Assembly: GCF_026410255.1 (NCBI RefSeq)
Contig: NZ_JAPMLL010000011.1
Coordinates: 1 to 64,000, forward strand
DNA length: 64,000 nucleotides
Origin: Xanthomarina sp. F1114
GTDB taxonomy: Bacteria; Bacteroidota; Bacteroidia; Flavobacteriales; Flavobacteriaceae
Direction of reading: 5' to 3'
The stretch's first letter is position 1. Each line of letters starts with the position of its first letter. The notes under the pieces were generated by a model. It ran no database searches. It had not been told where the DNA came from and saw nothing but the letters and a program-made list of their open reading frames with translations. Shown piece after piece: positions 53,750-63,300 of this stretch. Made by a program: the position numbers and the translations under genes.

Positions 53750-53800
53750 CCATGGAGTACCTTTTGGAGTCACTCCAATAACCCGAAACAGTTAGTTTCA
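53743..53800. promoter_or_regulatory. GGAGT array and two palindromes before the HTH genes
   Basis: GGAGT occurs at 53743, 53754 and 53766, spaced 11 and 12 bp. The last forms the palindrome TTGGAGT-C-ACTCCAA (53764-53778). A second palindrome, GAAAC-AGTTA-GTTTC, lies at 53785-53799. The spacing of about one helical turn and the position upstream of two HTH genes suggest operators. Confidence 0.5.
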
Positions 53801-53838
53801 CTATAGTTTAGCATCGTAGAACAACAAAACGTATCACG

Positions 53839-54141
53839 ATGGAACAAAGTAAAATTACACAAGTTTTCGGTATCACACCTTCCGAATTAAAAGAAGACAT
53901 CATTAACGATGTTAGAGCAGAATTAAAAGTCATTGCTCAAAATTTCCAACCCATTAAACCTCCCGAATATCTCACCCGACAGGAAGTAGCAAAAATCCTT
54001 AAAGTATCATTAGTTACCCTTACCGATTGGAATAAAAAAGGAATACTAAAACCTTACCGATTAGGAAATCTCATTAGGTACAAAACCGATGAAATAGACC
54101 AGGCGTTAATTGCTATTAATAATGTAAAAAATAAGCTATAA
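53839..54141 (+). CDS. HTH (MerR/excisionase-type) DNA-binding protein 1
   Basis: This 100-residue protein has a helical N-terminal part (SELKEDIINDVRAELKVIAQ) and a MerR-like winged HTH (LTRQEVAKILKVSLVTLTDW, then GILKPYRLGNLIRYKTDEID). The pattern is that of the helix_turn_helix_17 proteins that serve as excisionase or copy-control factors in Bacteroidetes elements. Its TAA stop overlaps the ATG of the next HTH gene by one base, so the two are translationally coupled. The GGAGT array and palindromes just upstream may be its operators. Confidence 0.85.
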   Translation: MEQSKITQVFGITPSELKEDIINDVRAELKVIAQNFQPIKPPEYLTRQEVAKILKVSLVTLTDWNKKGILKPYRLGNLIRYKTDEIDQALIAINNVKNKL

Positions 54142-54425
54142 TGGATCCATTTCAAGACGTCTCCATTCAAGAATGGAATAAGTTATATGAACGTTTTCAA
54201 TCGCTTGTAAACAAGCTTGAAAACAACATAACACAAGACCCAGAGCTTATTTTGCTAGACAATGCCGATTTGTTACAGCTATTCAAAATAAGCCATAAAA
54301 CAGCACAAAATTGGAGAGACAATAACGTCATAGCCTTTTCGCAAATAGGTAATAAAATTTATTACCGTTTAAGCGATATCAATAAGCTATTAGACGATAA
54401 TTATAAGCCAATTACCACTAAATAA
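54141..54425 (+). CDS. HTH (MerR/excisionase-type) DNA-binding protein 2
   Basis: This 94-residue protein has an N-terminal helix (WNKLYERFQSLVNKLENN) and a MerR-like HTH (LDNADLLQLFKISHKTAQNW, then NVIAFSQIGNKIYYRLSDI). It is coupled to the preceding HTH gene by a one-base overlap and may form heterodimers with it. The DUF3987 replication gene follows after 25 bp. A role in excision or replication control is inferred from the family and the neighbours. Confidence 0.83.
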   Translation: MDPFQDVSIQEWNKLYERFQSLVNKLENNITQDPELILLDNADLLQLFKISHKTAQNWRDNNVIAFSQIGNKIYYRLSDINKLLDDNYKPITTK

Positions 54426-54450
54426 TTCACTCACTTTTAAGCTACATAAG

Positions 54451-56703
54451 ATGCCAAATATTTCAATATTTAAAAATTTCATTCATAAGGTTGAGGATAT
54501 ACCTTTAGAACAAATCCTTAAGGATATTAAGCAAGGGACTTACAAAGCTGAAATAACAGCTATAAGAACTAAAATTAATAACGATCAAAAAGAAGATGCA
54601 GACCAACTAAAAAAGCAATTATTGGCATTTACAGTGTCCGGGACATTTACTAATGGAAGAAGTATAGATAAAGTCGAGACCTATAGCCAATATGTTATCC
54701 TGGATATAGATAAACTTTCCGATTCACAACTAGAGGGAATTATAAATCTCTCCCGATTAGCACCATATACCTATGCGTCATTTATTAGTCCAAGTGGTAA
54801 AGGCTTAAAAATCATAGTCAAAGTAAATTCTAAAAAAGAGCATCATAAAGAAGCCTACAATCAAGTTGTAGCCTACTACGAAAGAGCATTAAATATTGAT
54901 ATTGATACTTCTGGAAAAGATATTTGCAGATTGTGTTTTGTGTCTTACGATGAAGATTGTTTTATTAAAAATGATGCAGACGTATTTGCAGTATCGATGA
55001 TTGCTAAAGAAGCTCCTATAAAAGACAAAAGCACTATCCCAAACAGTAACAATACACAATTAACCACTTTTGATTTATTAGAACGCTGCCTAAAATTTAC
55101 AGAACAAAAAGAACAATATATTGAAGGTAATAGGAATAATTTCATCTATCTTTTTGCTTCTAATGCTAATCGATTTGGTATTATAGAAGCAGATGCTTTA
55201 GATTTTTGTTTGACTAATTTCGACCTAAATGAAGATGAAATAAAGAGTTCTATAAAAAGTGCCTATAAAAACAACTTTCAAGACTTCGCAAAGTTTGCAA
55301 AGTTTGCAAATACTGTAAGTAATAAAGAATTTAAAAAAGAAGAACAACAAAGTATTGATAACCTTTCATTATTGGCATCCACACCAAATATCCCAGAAAG
55401 TGTATTTAATAGCTTACCAGTCTTATTAAAAGAAGGGATAAAAGTCTTAAAAGACAACAGAGAAAAAGATGTTTTTCTTACCGGTGCACTTTCAATTATT
55501 TCGGGATGCCTACCAAATGTTACAGGATTATATGGTGGAAAGGTGGTTTATCCTAATCTGTTTTCATTTCTATTAGCACCACCAGCATCAGGTAAAGGCG
55601 CATTAACCTTTGCTAAAATGTTAGCCGATAAATATCATCAAGCGGTAATATCGGGTTCAAGAGAAGCTGAAAAGGAGTTTAATAAGGAAATGGATGTTCA
55701 TAAACATGCTAAAAAATACCTTAAAAAAGGAGAACAGCCACCCGATCCACCAGAAGAACCGCCTTTTAAAGTAGTTTATATTCCTGCCAATACAAGCAAT
55801 GCAAAAATCATTAAGCATTTAGAGGACAATGAAGGCTTCGGTATTATATGCGAAACCGAAGCAGATACATTAGGTCAGACCTTTAAAAACGATTGGGGTT
55901 CGTATTCAGATTTATTAAGAAAAGCTTACCATCATGAGAAAATATCAATATCAAGGAAAACCAATAATGAGTATTTCGAAATTGATAACCCGAGATTATC
56001 GGTAGTTCTATCAGGAACACCAAATCAAATTTTAAACATCGTACAATCGGCAGAAGATGGTTTGTTCAGTAGATTTATATTTTATGTCTTTGCATCAAAT
56101 CCCGTATGGCTGGACCCATCACCAAAATCCAATCCGGTTAATTTAACGGAGCATTTTAATAACCTTTCAGATTACGTGTACAGAATGGTTAGGTTTTTAG
56201 AAACGTCACCAACAACCATTCATTTATCTGATGAACAATGGGATAAATTCAATCCGCTATTTGATGAGTATTTGTTTAGAATCTACAATTTAGTAAGTCA
56301 AGATGCAACGAGTGTAGTAAAGCGTTTAGGTTTAATTGTTTATCGATTATGCATGATTTTTACAGCAATGCGAAAGTTTGAATGTCAAATACAAGATGTA
56401 GATTTACAATGTACTGATGAAGATTTCAATAATGCATTAATTTTAGCAGACATATACCTGCAACACAGTTTATTGGTTTATAAAAACTTACCTAATCAAG
56501 AAGGTAGTATAGAATTTAAACCCAATGATCCAAAAATGAATTTTTACAAACATTTACCAAAAGAGTTTGAAAGAAAACAAGCCATAACACTTGGAGGTAC
56601 ATTAAACATTCAAGCAAGAACTGTAGATTACCACCTTGCCAAATTAGAAAAGGCTGGTTATCTAACAAAGCCTAAATCAGGTTACTACATAAAACAAAAA
56701 TAA
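54451..56703 (+). CDS. VirE-N / DUF3987 primase-helicase-like replication protein
   Basis: This 750-residue protein begins with a VirE-N/BT4734-like domain (about 1-175, with YSQYVILDIDKLSDSQ and TYASFISPSGKGLKIIVK), typical of primase-polymerase-like folds. A middle primase-C-terminal-like part and a DUF3987 ATPase domain (about 315-700) follow, with Walker A LLAPPASGKGALTF near 375. Such proteins start or unwind replication of mobile elements in Bacteroidetes. Inside the gene, FAKFAKFAN is encoded by a 9-bp tandem repeat of GCAAAGTTT (55288-55310). TTGCAA repeats follow the stop codon. It is likely the element's own replication initiator. Confidence 0.85.
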   Translation: MPNISIFKNFIHKVEDIPLEQILKDIKQGTYKAEITAIRTKINNDQKEDADQLKKQLLAFTVSGTFTNGRSIDKVETYSQYVILDIDKLSDSQLEGIINLSRLAPYTYASFISPSGKGLKIIVKVNSKKEHHKEAYNQVVAYYERALNIDIDTSGKDICRLCFVSYDEDCFIKNDADVFAVSMIAKEAPIKDKSTIPNSNNTQLTTFDLLERCLKFTEQKEQYIEGNRNNFIYLFASNANRFGIIEADALDFCLTNFDLNEDEIKSSIKSAYKNNFQDFAKFAKFANTVSNKEFKKEEQQSIDNLSLLASTPNIPESVFNSLPVLLKEGIKVLKDNREKDVFLTGALSIISGCLPNVTGLYGGKVVYPNLFSFLLAPPASGKGALTFAKMLADKYHQAVISGSREAEKEFNKEMDVHKHAKKYLKKGEQPPDPPEEPPFKVVYIPANTSNAKIIKHLEDNEGFGIICETEADTLGQTFKNDWGSYSDLLRKAYHHEKISISRKTNNEYFEIDNPRLSVVLSGTPNQILNIVQSAEDGLFSRFIFYVFASNPVWLDPSPKSNPVNLTEHFNNLSDYVYRMVRFLETSPTTIHLSDEQWDKFNPLFDEYLFRIYNLVSQDATSVVKRLGLIVYRLCMIFTAMRKFECQIQDVDLQCTDEDFNNALILADIYLQHSLLVYKNLPNQEGSIEFKPNDPKMNFYKHLPKEFERKQAITLGGTLNIQARTVDYHLAKLEKAGYLTKPKSGYYIKQK

Positions 56704-56704
56704 T

Positions 56705-56735
56705 TTGCAAACCTTGCAATCATTGCAATCTGCAA
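56705..56735. repeat. Iteron-like TTGCAA repeats
   Basis: TTGCAA occurs at 56705, 56714 and 56723 with a 9-bp period, and a fourth TGCAA lies at 56731. They begin two bases after the stop codon of the DUF3987 gene. The same TTTGCAAA word also occurs in the 9-bp tandem repeat inside that gene. The layout resembles an iteron cluster at a replication origin, next to its putative initiator. Confidence 0.45.
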
Positions 56736-56832
56736 ACCAACACATTTAAATTATGGTTTTCAGTTAGGTTAAAGTCAATTAGATTTATATTTTTAACAAT
56801 TAGAATGACTTAAAAACCACAAAAATTAAATC

Positions 56833-56849
56833 AGTTCCGTACTTTGGAA
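56833..56849. promoter_or_regulatory. Palindrome upstream of hsdM
   Basis: GTTCC, a 7-nt spacer (GTACTTT) and GGAAC form a perfect inverted repeat 22 bp before the hsdM start. TACTTTGG inside it is one base off the TANNTTTG box, so an operator overlapping the promoter is possible. Confidence 0.4.
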
Positions 56850-56871
56850 CAAAACATCATAAAATCAATAA

Positions 56872-59031
56872 ATGACAAGCACAGCACAAAGAGCCGAATT
56901 ACAAAATCAAATATGGAAAATAGCCAACGATGTACGTGGTTCAGTAGATGGATGGGATTTCAAACACTTTGTGTTAGGAACTCTTTTTTACCGTTTTATT
57001 AGTGAGAATTTTACCGATTATATTGAAGCTGGTGATGAAAGTGTAAATTATGCTAACCTCCCAGACGATGTAATTACACCAGAAATAAAAGACGACGCCA
57101 TAAAAACCAAAGGGTATTTTATTTATCCAAGTCAACTTTTTGTAAATGTTGTAAAAAATGCAAACGATAACGATAATCTAAATACAGATTTAGCAGCTAT
57201 ATTTAATGCAATAGAAAGTTCTGCAAATGGGTATCCATCAGAAGAGGATATAAAAGGCCTATTTGCCGATTTTGATACCACAAGTAACCGACTAGGTAAT
57301 ACCGTTGAAAACAAAAATAGCAGATTAGCCGATGTTTTAAAAGGTGTGGCAGGCTTAAAACTAGACGGCGATTTTAAAGATAGCAAAATAGATTTTTTTG
57401 GTGACGCCTATGAATTTCTTATTCATAAATATGCGGCCAATGCAGGTAAGTCTGGTGGTGAATTTTTCACACCAACAAACGTATCGCAACTCATTGCTCA
57501 ATTAGCAATGCACAAGCAAGATAAAATCAATAAAATTTACGACCCTGCTGCAGGTTCTGGTTCGTTACTCTTACAAGCTAAAAAACACTTCGACAACCAT
57601 ATTATAGAAGAAGGTTTCTTTGGGCAAGAAATAAACCACACTACCTATAACTTGGCACGTATGAACATGTTTTTACATAACGTTAACTACGATAAGTTTC
57701 ATATTGTGTTGGGTGATACCTTAATGAACCCACAATTAGGAGACGATAAACCGTTTGATGCCATCGTGTCTAATCCACCATATTCTATAAAATGGAAAGG
57801 TAGTGCCGACCCTACGTTAATTAACGACGACCGTTTCGCTCCTGCAGGAGTGTTAGCGCCAAAATCTAAAGCTGATTTTGCGTTTGTATTACACTCATTA
57901 AGCTATTTATCAAGCAAAGGTAGAGCAGCTTTGGTGTGTTTCCCTGGTATCTTTTATCGTGGTGGCGCAGAACAGAAAATTAGAAAGTATTTGGTCGATA
58001 ATAACTATGTAGAAACCATTATCAATTTACCACCTAATTTATTTTATGGTACTACAATAGCGGTTACACTTTTAGTTTTATCTAAACATAAAACCGATAC
58101 AAAAACACAGTTTATAGATGCTACAGGCGAAGAGTTCTTTAAAAAAGAAACAAATAATAATGTATTGTATGATAATCATATTGAAAAGGTTATCCAACTA
58201 TTCGATACGAAAGAAGAAGTTGCACATGTAACCACAACTATAGACAATTCTAAAATAGCAGAAAAGAATTACAATCTTTCAGTAAGTACTTATGTTAAAG
58301 CAAAAAAAACAGAAAAAGACATTGATGTTAATGAGCTGAATAACAAAGTGTCAGATACTGTAAAAAATATAAATAAGCTACGTGAAAATATTGAGATATT
58401 AGTTAAAGATATAGACTCCGATAATAGCGCAAACTTTATGGAAAAGTTAGTTGATGGTGTTGATTTTGAATGGATGCCACTTGGAGATGTTACTAATTAT
58501 GAGCAGCCTGGTAATTATAGAGTTAGTTCAACTGATTATAGTGATAAATATAAGACCCCAGTTTTAACAGCAGGTAAAACTTTTATTCTTGGCTACACAG
58601 ATGAAACTAATGGTATTTACAAAGGTTCAGAAAATCCAGTAATCATATTTGATGATTTTACTACTGCTAATAAATGGGTTGATTTTGATTTTAAAGTGAA
58701 ATCATCTGCAATGAAAATGATAACTTCTAAAGATGATACTAAAATATCATTAAGGTATATTTACTTTTGGCTCAACACGCTACCAAGTGGTTTAGTGGAA
58801 GGTGACCATAAGAGACAGTGGATTAGTAAATATAGCCAAAAAAAAATCCCAATACCTTGCCCCAATAAACCAGAAAAATCATTAAATATTCAAAATAAAA
58901 TAGTTGATGCCTTAAATAAATTTACAGAGCTTTCAGCAGAGCTTTCAGCAGAGCTTTCAGCAAGGCAAATACAATATGAATATTATAGAAATAAACTGCT
59001 AACATTCTCAAAAGATGGTTTAGAAGTATAA
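56872..59031 (+). CDS. Type I DNA methyltransferase fused to a half-size specificity subunit (HsdM-HsdS)
   Basis: This 719-residue protein joins two subunits that are normally separate. Residues 1-490 are a complete HsdM, with N-terminal domain [23 protein letters not shown] motif [11 protein letters not shown] (near 223) and catalytic NPPY (near 302). From [20 protein letters not shown] (about 523) it continues as an HsdS with only one target-recognition domain and one conserved helix, which contains three ELSA repeats (686-697). A dimer would give a symmetrical, bipartite recognition site. The PrrC-like gene starts 4 bp downstream and hsdR follows. It methylates adenine in host DNA and guides HsdR. 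Confidence 0.88.
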   Translation: MTSTAQRAELQNQIWKIANDVRGSVDGWDFKHFVLGTLFYRFISENFTDYIEAGDESVNYANLPDDVITPEIKDDAIKTKGYFIYPSQLFVNVVKNANDNDNLNTDLAAIFNAIESSANGYPSEEDIKGLFADFDTTSNRLGNTVENKNSRLADVLKGVAGLKLDGDFKDSKIDFFGDAYEFLIHKYAANAGKSGGEFFTPTNVSQLIAQLAMHKQDKINKIYDPAAGSGSLLLQAKKHFDNHIIEEGFFGQEINHTTYNLARMNMFLHNVNYDKFHIVLGDTLMNPQLGDDKPFDAIVSNPPYSIKWKGSADPTLINDDRFAPAGVLAPKSKADFAFVLHSLSYLSSKGRAALVCFPGIFYRGGAEQKIRKYLVDNNYVETIINLPPNLFYGTTIAVTLLVLSKHKTDTKTQFIDATGEEFFKKETNNNVLYDNHIEKVIQLFDTKEEVAHVTTTIDNSKIAEKNYNLSVSTYVKAKKTEKDIDVNELNNKVSDTVKNINKLRENIEILVKDIDSDNSANFMEKLVDGVDFEWMPLGDVTNYEQPGNYRVSSTDYSDKYKTPVLTAGKTFILGYTDETNGIYKGSENPVIIFDDFTTANKWVDFDFKVKSSAMKMITSKDDTKISLRYIYFWLNTLPSGLVEGDHKRQWISKYSQKKIPIPCPNKPEKSLNIQNKIVDALNKFTELSAELSAELSARQIQYEYYRNKLLTFSKDGLEV
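58927..58962 (+). repeat. Three perfect 12-bp repeats in the HsdS helix (ELSA x3)
   Basis: GAGCTTTCAGCA occurs three times in tandem without a change, coding for [12 protein letters not shown] in the conserved helix after the recognition domain. A change of one unit keeps the frame and lengthens or shortens the helix by four residues. In EcoR124 the analogous TAEL repeats (two or three copies) set the length of the spacer in the target site. Confidence 0.9.
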
Positions 59032-59035
59032 GTAT

Positions 59036-60148
59036 ATGAGGCAGTCATTAACAGAAATAGCACAATCACTAAAAGACAGTCAAAAAAAAGTACAGTTAAT
59101 CTACGCTTTTAATGGTACGGGTAAAACACGTTTATCACGGGAGTTTAAAAATTTAATATCCCCAAAAGAGGTTGATTCGGAAGAAGAGTATCAATCTAAA
59201 GTTTTATATTATAATGCTTTTACAGAAGATTTATTTTATTGGGATAATGATTTGGATAATGATTTAGATAGGAAATTAATAATACAGCCTAATGGATATA
59301 CAAATTGGGTGCTCCAAGACCAAGGTCAAGAACCAAATATAACAGCTCATTTCCAGCGTTATACAAATGATAAATTAACACCTAATTTTAATAGTGAATT
59401 TTCTGAAGTTCGTTTTTCTTTTGAGCGCGGTGATGATTCTGATTCAAATTATGTGAAAATTTCTAAAGGAGAAGAAAGTTGTTTTATATGGAGTATATTT
59501 TATAGCCTGTTAGAGCAAGCTATAAGTACTTTGAATATTTCGGAAGAAAATGAACGTGATACGGAACAATTTAATCATTTAGAGTATGTATTTATTGATG
59601 ATCCAGTGAGTTCATTAGATGATGATCATTTAATAGAACTTGCTGTAAATATTGCAGAATTAATAAAATCAAGTGATTCTGGCTTAAAGTTCATAATAAC
59701 AACACATAATCCTTTGTTTTATAACGTGCTATTTAATGAAATAGGGAATAAGACATGTTATATGTTAAATAAATTTGAAGATGGGTCATATAATATTCCT
59801 GTAAAACGAGGAGATTCCAATAAAAGTTTTTCATATCATATTCATTTAAAAAATACGATTGAAGATGCCATTGTAAATAATAGTATTCAGAAATATCATT
59901 TTACACTATTAAGAAACCTATATGAGAAAACTGCAAATTTTTTAGGCTATCCACGTTGGTCAGAATTATTACCTGATGATAAACAAACATACTATAATCG
60001 TGTAATTCAGTTTACAAGTCATTCAACGTTGTCAAACGAAGCAATACCAGAGCCTACAGAACCAGAGAAACAAACGGTAAGTTTTTTATTAAATCACCTC
60101 ACAACTAATTATAATTACTGGAAAGCAGAACAAAATGAAACAATATAA
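59036..60148 (+). CDS. PrrC-like anticodon nuclease (ABC ATPase with HEPN-type nuclease end)
   Basis: This 370-residue protein has an ABC-type ATPase core: Walker A FNGTGKT (25-31), a signature-like SKGEE (143-147), Walker B with D-loop [13 protein letters not shown] (186-198) and the switch histidine H224 in TTHNP. No long coiled coil is present, so it is not Rad50- or RloC-like in size. The C-terminal part carries R293, E297 and H329, with the same spacing (R, +4, +36) as the R320-E324-H356 catalytic triad of E. coli PrrC. PrrC cuts tRNA-Lys when phage disables the linked type I enzyme. The gene sits between hsdM/S and hsdR, as prrC does, and overlaps hsdR by 14 bp. Confidence 0.75.
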   Translation: MRQSLTEIAQSLKDSQKKVQLIYAFNGTGKTRLSREFKNLISPKEVDSEEEYQSKVLYYNAFTEDLFYWDNDLDNDLDRKLIIQPNGYTNWVLQDQGQEPNITAHFQRYTNDKLTPNFNSEFSEVRFSFERGDDSDSNYVKISKGEESCFIWSIFYSLLEQAISTLNISEENERDTEQFNHLEYVFIDDPVSSLDDDHLIELAVNIAELIKSSDSGLKFIITTHNPLFYNVLFNEIGNKTCYMLNKFEDGSYNIPVKRGDSNKSFSYHIHLKNTIEDAIVNNSIQKYHFTLLRNLYEKTANFLGYPRWSELLPDDKQTYYNRVIQFTSHSTLSNEAIPEPTEPEKQTVSFLLNHLTTNYNYWKAEQNETI

Positions 60149-63100
60149 AACCATAGCAGAATCAAACAATTTTATTGTTTTAGATAAATACAAAAAGTTT
60201 TCAGAACTAAATGAAGCACCTGCAAGCTATCAAACAGAGGCAGATTTAGAAAAGGAATTAATTAAAGATTTAGTAAATCAAGGTTACGAATTTATCCCTC
60301 AAATAACCAATCAGGAGCGTATGTTGGATAATGTGCGTGTGCATTTGCAAGATCTTAATGATATGCAATTTACAGATAAAGAATGGAAACGTTTTGTAAT
60401 AGAATATTTAGATAAACCAAGTGATAACCTCGTCGATAAAACAAGGAAATTACACGATAATTATATCCACGATTTTGTGTTTGATGATGGGCATATCCAA
60501 AACATCTATCTGGTAGATAAAAAAAACATAGCTCGCAATAAAGTACAAGTCATTTCGCAATTCAAACAAAAAGGCACAGATGCAAACCGTTATGATGTTA
60601 CTATATTAGTAAATGGCTTACCATTAGTACAAATAGAATTAAAAAAGAGAGGTGTAGCTATTCGTGAGGCATTTAACCAAGTACATCGCTATACCAAAGA
60701 GAGCTTTAATACAGATAACTCACTATTTAAGTACCTACAGATGTTTATAATTTCCAATGGTACAGACAGTCGTTATTTTGCTAACACAGTACAACGTGAT
60801 AAAAATAGTTACGATTTTACTATGAATTGGGCAAAAGCGGACAATACACTTATCAAAGATTTAAAAGATTTCACAGCAACATTTTTTCAAAAACACACAT
60901 TATTAAATATACTACTTAACTATTCAGTTTTTGATGTAAGTGATACGCTTTTAATAATGAGACCTTATCAAATTGCTGCCACTGAACGCATGTTATGGAA
61001 AATTGCGAGTTCTTTTCAAGCAAAAAACTGGGCTACAACAGAAAGTGGTGGATATATATGGCATACTACCGGCTCTGGTAAAACGCTTACAAGTTTTAAA
61101 GCAGCAAGACTAGCAACCAAACTAGACTTTATTGATAAAGTGTTTTTTGTTGTAGATAGAAAAGACCTTGATTTTCAAACCATGAAAGAGTATCAACGTT
61201 TCTCACCAGATAGTGTGAATGGGTCTGATAGTACAGCGGGTTTAAAAAGAAATATTGAAAAGGATGATAATAAGATTATAGTCACAACCATTCAGAAACT
61301 AAATAACCTTATAAAAAGTGAAAGTGACTTGTCTATATATCAAAAACAAGTCGTGTTTATATTTGACGAAGCACATCGCTCTCAATTTGGTGAGGCACAA
61401 AAAAATCTACAAAAGAAATTTAAAAAGTATTATCAATTCGGGTTTACGGGTACGCCTATATTCCCTCAAAATGCTTTAGGTTCTGAAACTACAGCAAGTG
61501 TATTTGGTCGCGAATTACATTCCTATGTTATTACAGATGCTATTAGAGACGAGAAAGTATTAAAATTTAAGGTTGATTATAACGATGTAAGGCCGAAATT
61601 TAGAAAAATAGAAACAGAGATAGACGAAAAAAAATTAAGTGCAGCAGAAAATAAAAAAGCTTTACTTCATCCAACAAGAATAAAGGAAGTTTCTAAATAC
61701 ATCTTAAAACATTATAGGCAAAAAACACACCGTACACAAGGTGGTAATAGTGGTTTTAATGCCATGTTTGCAGTGAGCAGTGTTGATGCAGCTAAATGTT
61801 ATTACGAAGAATTAAACAAGCTTCAAAAGGGTAGTGATAAACCATTAAAAATAGCTACTATATTTTCTTTTGCAGCCAATGAAGAACAAAGTGCTATTGG
61901 TGAAATAGTAGATGAATCTTTTGAGCCAGCAGCAATGGATTTGAGCGCAAAAGAGTTTTTAACAGCAGCTATTGATGACTATAACAACATGTTTAAAACA
62001 AGTTATGGTGTTGATAGTAAAGAATTTCAGAATTATTATCGCGACCTAGCCAAACGCGTTAAGGCAAAAGAAGTAGATTTACTTATTGTGGTAGGTATGT
62101 TCTTAACAGGTTTTGATGCGCCAACATTAAATACATTGTTTGTAGATAAAAACTTGCGTTATCACGGTTTAATGCAAGCGTTTTCACGTACTAACCGTAT
62201 ATACAATGCTACAAAGACTTTTGGTAATATTGTAACCTTTAGAGATTTAGAACAAGCCACTATAGATTCAATTACACTTTTTGGGGATAGTAGTACAAGA
62301 AATGTAGTATTAGAGAAAAGCTATAAAGAATATCTAGAAGGGTTTACAGATATTGCAACAGGAAAAGCACGACGTGGTTATGTTGAGGTGGTAAAAGAAC
62401 TGAACGAAAAGTTTCCCAACCCAGATGAAATTGTAACAGAAAAAGATAAGAAGGCTTTTTCTAAACTTTTTGGTGAATATTTACGTGTAGAAAACATACT
62501 TCAAAACTACGATGAATTTGCCAATCTAAAAGAATTACAAAGTATAGACATAAACGACCCAGAAGCTGTTGAAGCATTTAAAGAAACACACTTTGTAACA
62601 GATGAAGATATAGCTGTTATGCAACAAATAGAGCTACTTGCCGAACGTACCATTCAGGATTATCGTTCTACTTATAATGATATTCGCGATTGGTTAAGAC
62701 GTGAGAAAGAAGGTAAAGGAGCAGAAGAATCGGACATCGATTGGGATGATGTAGTTTTTGAAGTCGATTTATTAAAATCGCAAGAAATAAATTTAGATTA
62801 TATACTTGAGTTAATTTTTGAGAATAATAAGAAATCTAAAAACAAGGAAGAGCTAGTAGAAGAAATAAGACGTGTAATTCGAGCAAGTATCGGTAATAGG
62901 GCAAAAGAAGGCTTAATAGTAGATTTTATTAATGATACAAATTTGGATGATATAAAAGAAAAAGCAACTATTATAGATGCGTTCTTTACTTATGCACAAG
63001 GAAAACAGAAAACAGAAGCTTCAGCATTAATAACAAATGAGAATTTAAATGAAGAAGCTGCAAAACGATATATCTTAACATCATTAAAGCGTGAATATGC

Positions 63101-63242
63101 TAGTGAAAATGGCACAGAACTGAATGGTATTTTACCTAAAATGAGTCCTTTAAACCCGCAATACCTAAAAATAAAGCAAAGTGTATTTCAAAAAATATCG
63201 GCTTTTATTGATAAGTATAAAGGTGTAGGAGGGCAATTATAA
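60135..63242 (+). CDS. hsdR: Type I restriction endonuclease, HsdR subunit
   Basis: This 1035-residue motor and nuclease subunit cuts unmodified DNA after translocation. The N-terminal PD-(D/E)xK nuclease has D in [10 protein letters not shown] and ExK in [10 protein letters not shown] (about 150-172). The superfamily 2 helicase motor follows, with Walker A TTGSGKT (near 312), DEAH in [10 protein letters not shown] (near 408), FTGTPIF and the later [14 protein letters not shown]. The C-terminal helical domain (from about 800) contacts HsdM. All motifs are intact. It overlaps the PrrC-like gene by 14 bp, so the two are translationally coupled. Confidence 0.95.
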   Translation: MKQYKTIAESNNFIVLDKYKKFSELNEAPASYQTEADLEKELIKDLVNQGYEFIPQITNQERMLDNVRVHLQDLNDMQFTDKEWKRFVIEYLDKPSDNLVDKTRKLHDNYIHDFVFDDGHIQNIYLVDKKNIARNKVQVISQFKQKGTDANRYDVTILVNGLPLVQIELKKRGVAIREAFNQVHRYTKESFNTDNSLFKYLQMFIISNGTDSRYFANTVQRDKNSYDFTMNWAKADNTLIKDLKDFTATFFQKHTLLNILLNYSVFDVSDTLLIMRPYQIAATERMLWKIASSFQAKNWATTESGGYIWHTTGSGKTLTSFKAARLATKLDFIDKVFFVVDRKDLDFQTMKEYQRFSPDSVNGSDSTAGLKRNIEKDDNKIIVTTIQKLNNLIKSESDLSIYQKQVVFIFDEAHRSQFGEAQKNLQKKFKKYYQFGFTGTPIFPQNALGSETTASVFGRELHSYVITDAIRDEKVLKFKVDYNDVRPKFRKIETEIDEKKLSAAENKKALLHPTRIKEVSKYILKHYRQKTHRTQGGNSGFNAMFAVSSVDAAKCYYEELNKLQKGSDKPLKIATIFSFAANEEQSAIGEIVDESFEPAAMDLSAKEFLTAAIDDYNNMFKTSYGVDSKEFQNYYRDLAKRVKAKEVDLLIVVGMFLTGFDAPTLNTLFVDKNLRYHGLMQAFSRTNRIYNATKTFGNIVTFRDLEQATIDSITLFGDSSTRNVVLEKSYKEYLEGFTDIATGKARRGYVEVVKELNEKFPNPDEIVTEKDKKAFSKLFGEYLRVENILQNYDEFANLKELQSIDINDPEAVEAFKETHFVTDEDIAVMQQIELLAERTIQDYRSTYNDIRDWLRREKEGKGAEESDIDWDDVVFEVDLLKSQEINLDYILELIFENNKKSKNKEELVEEIRRVIRASIGNRAKEGLIVDFINDTNLDDIKEKATIIDAFFTYAQGKQKTEASALITNENLNEEAAKRYILTSLKREYASENGTELNGILPKMSPLNPQYLKIKQSVFQKISAFIDKYKGVGGQL

Positions 63243-63300
63243 TGATTAAGCACATTTATAAACGGTATTTCTAGACCTTAATATTAAATTAAATAGAAAA

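Noticed and set aside
59036-60148. RloC or Rad50-like reading of the ATPase
   Set aside because: It has no long coiled coil or zinc hook, and its length of 370 residues fits PrrC much better.
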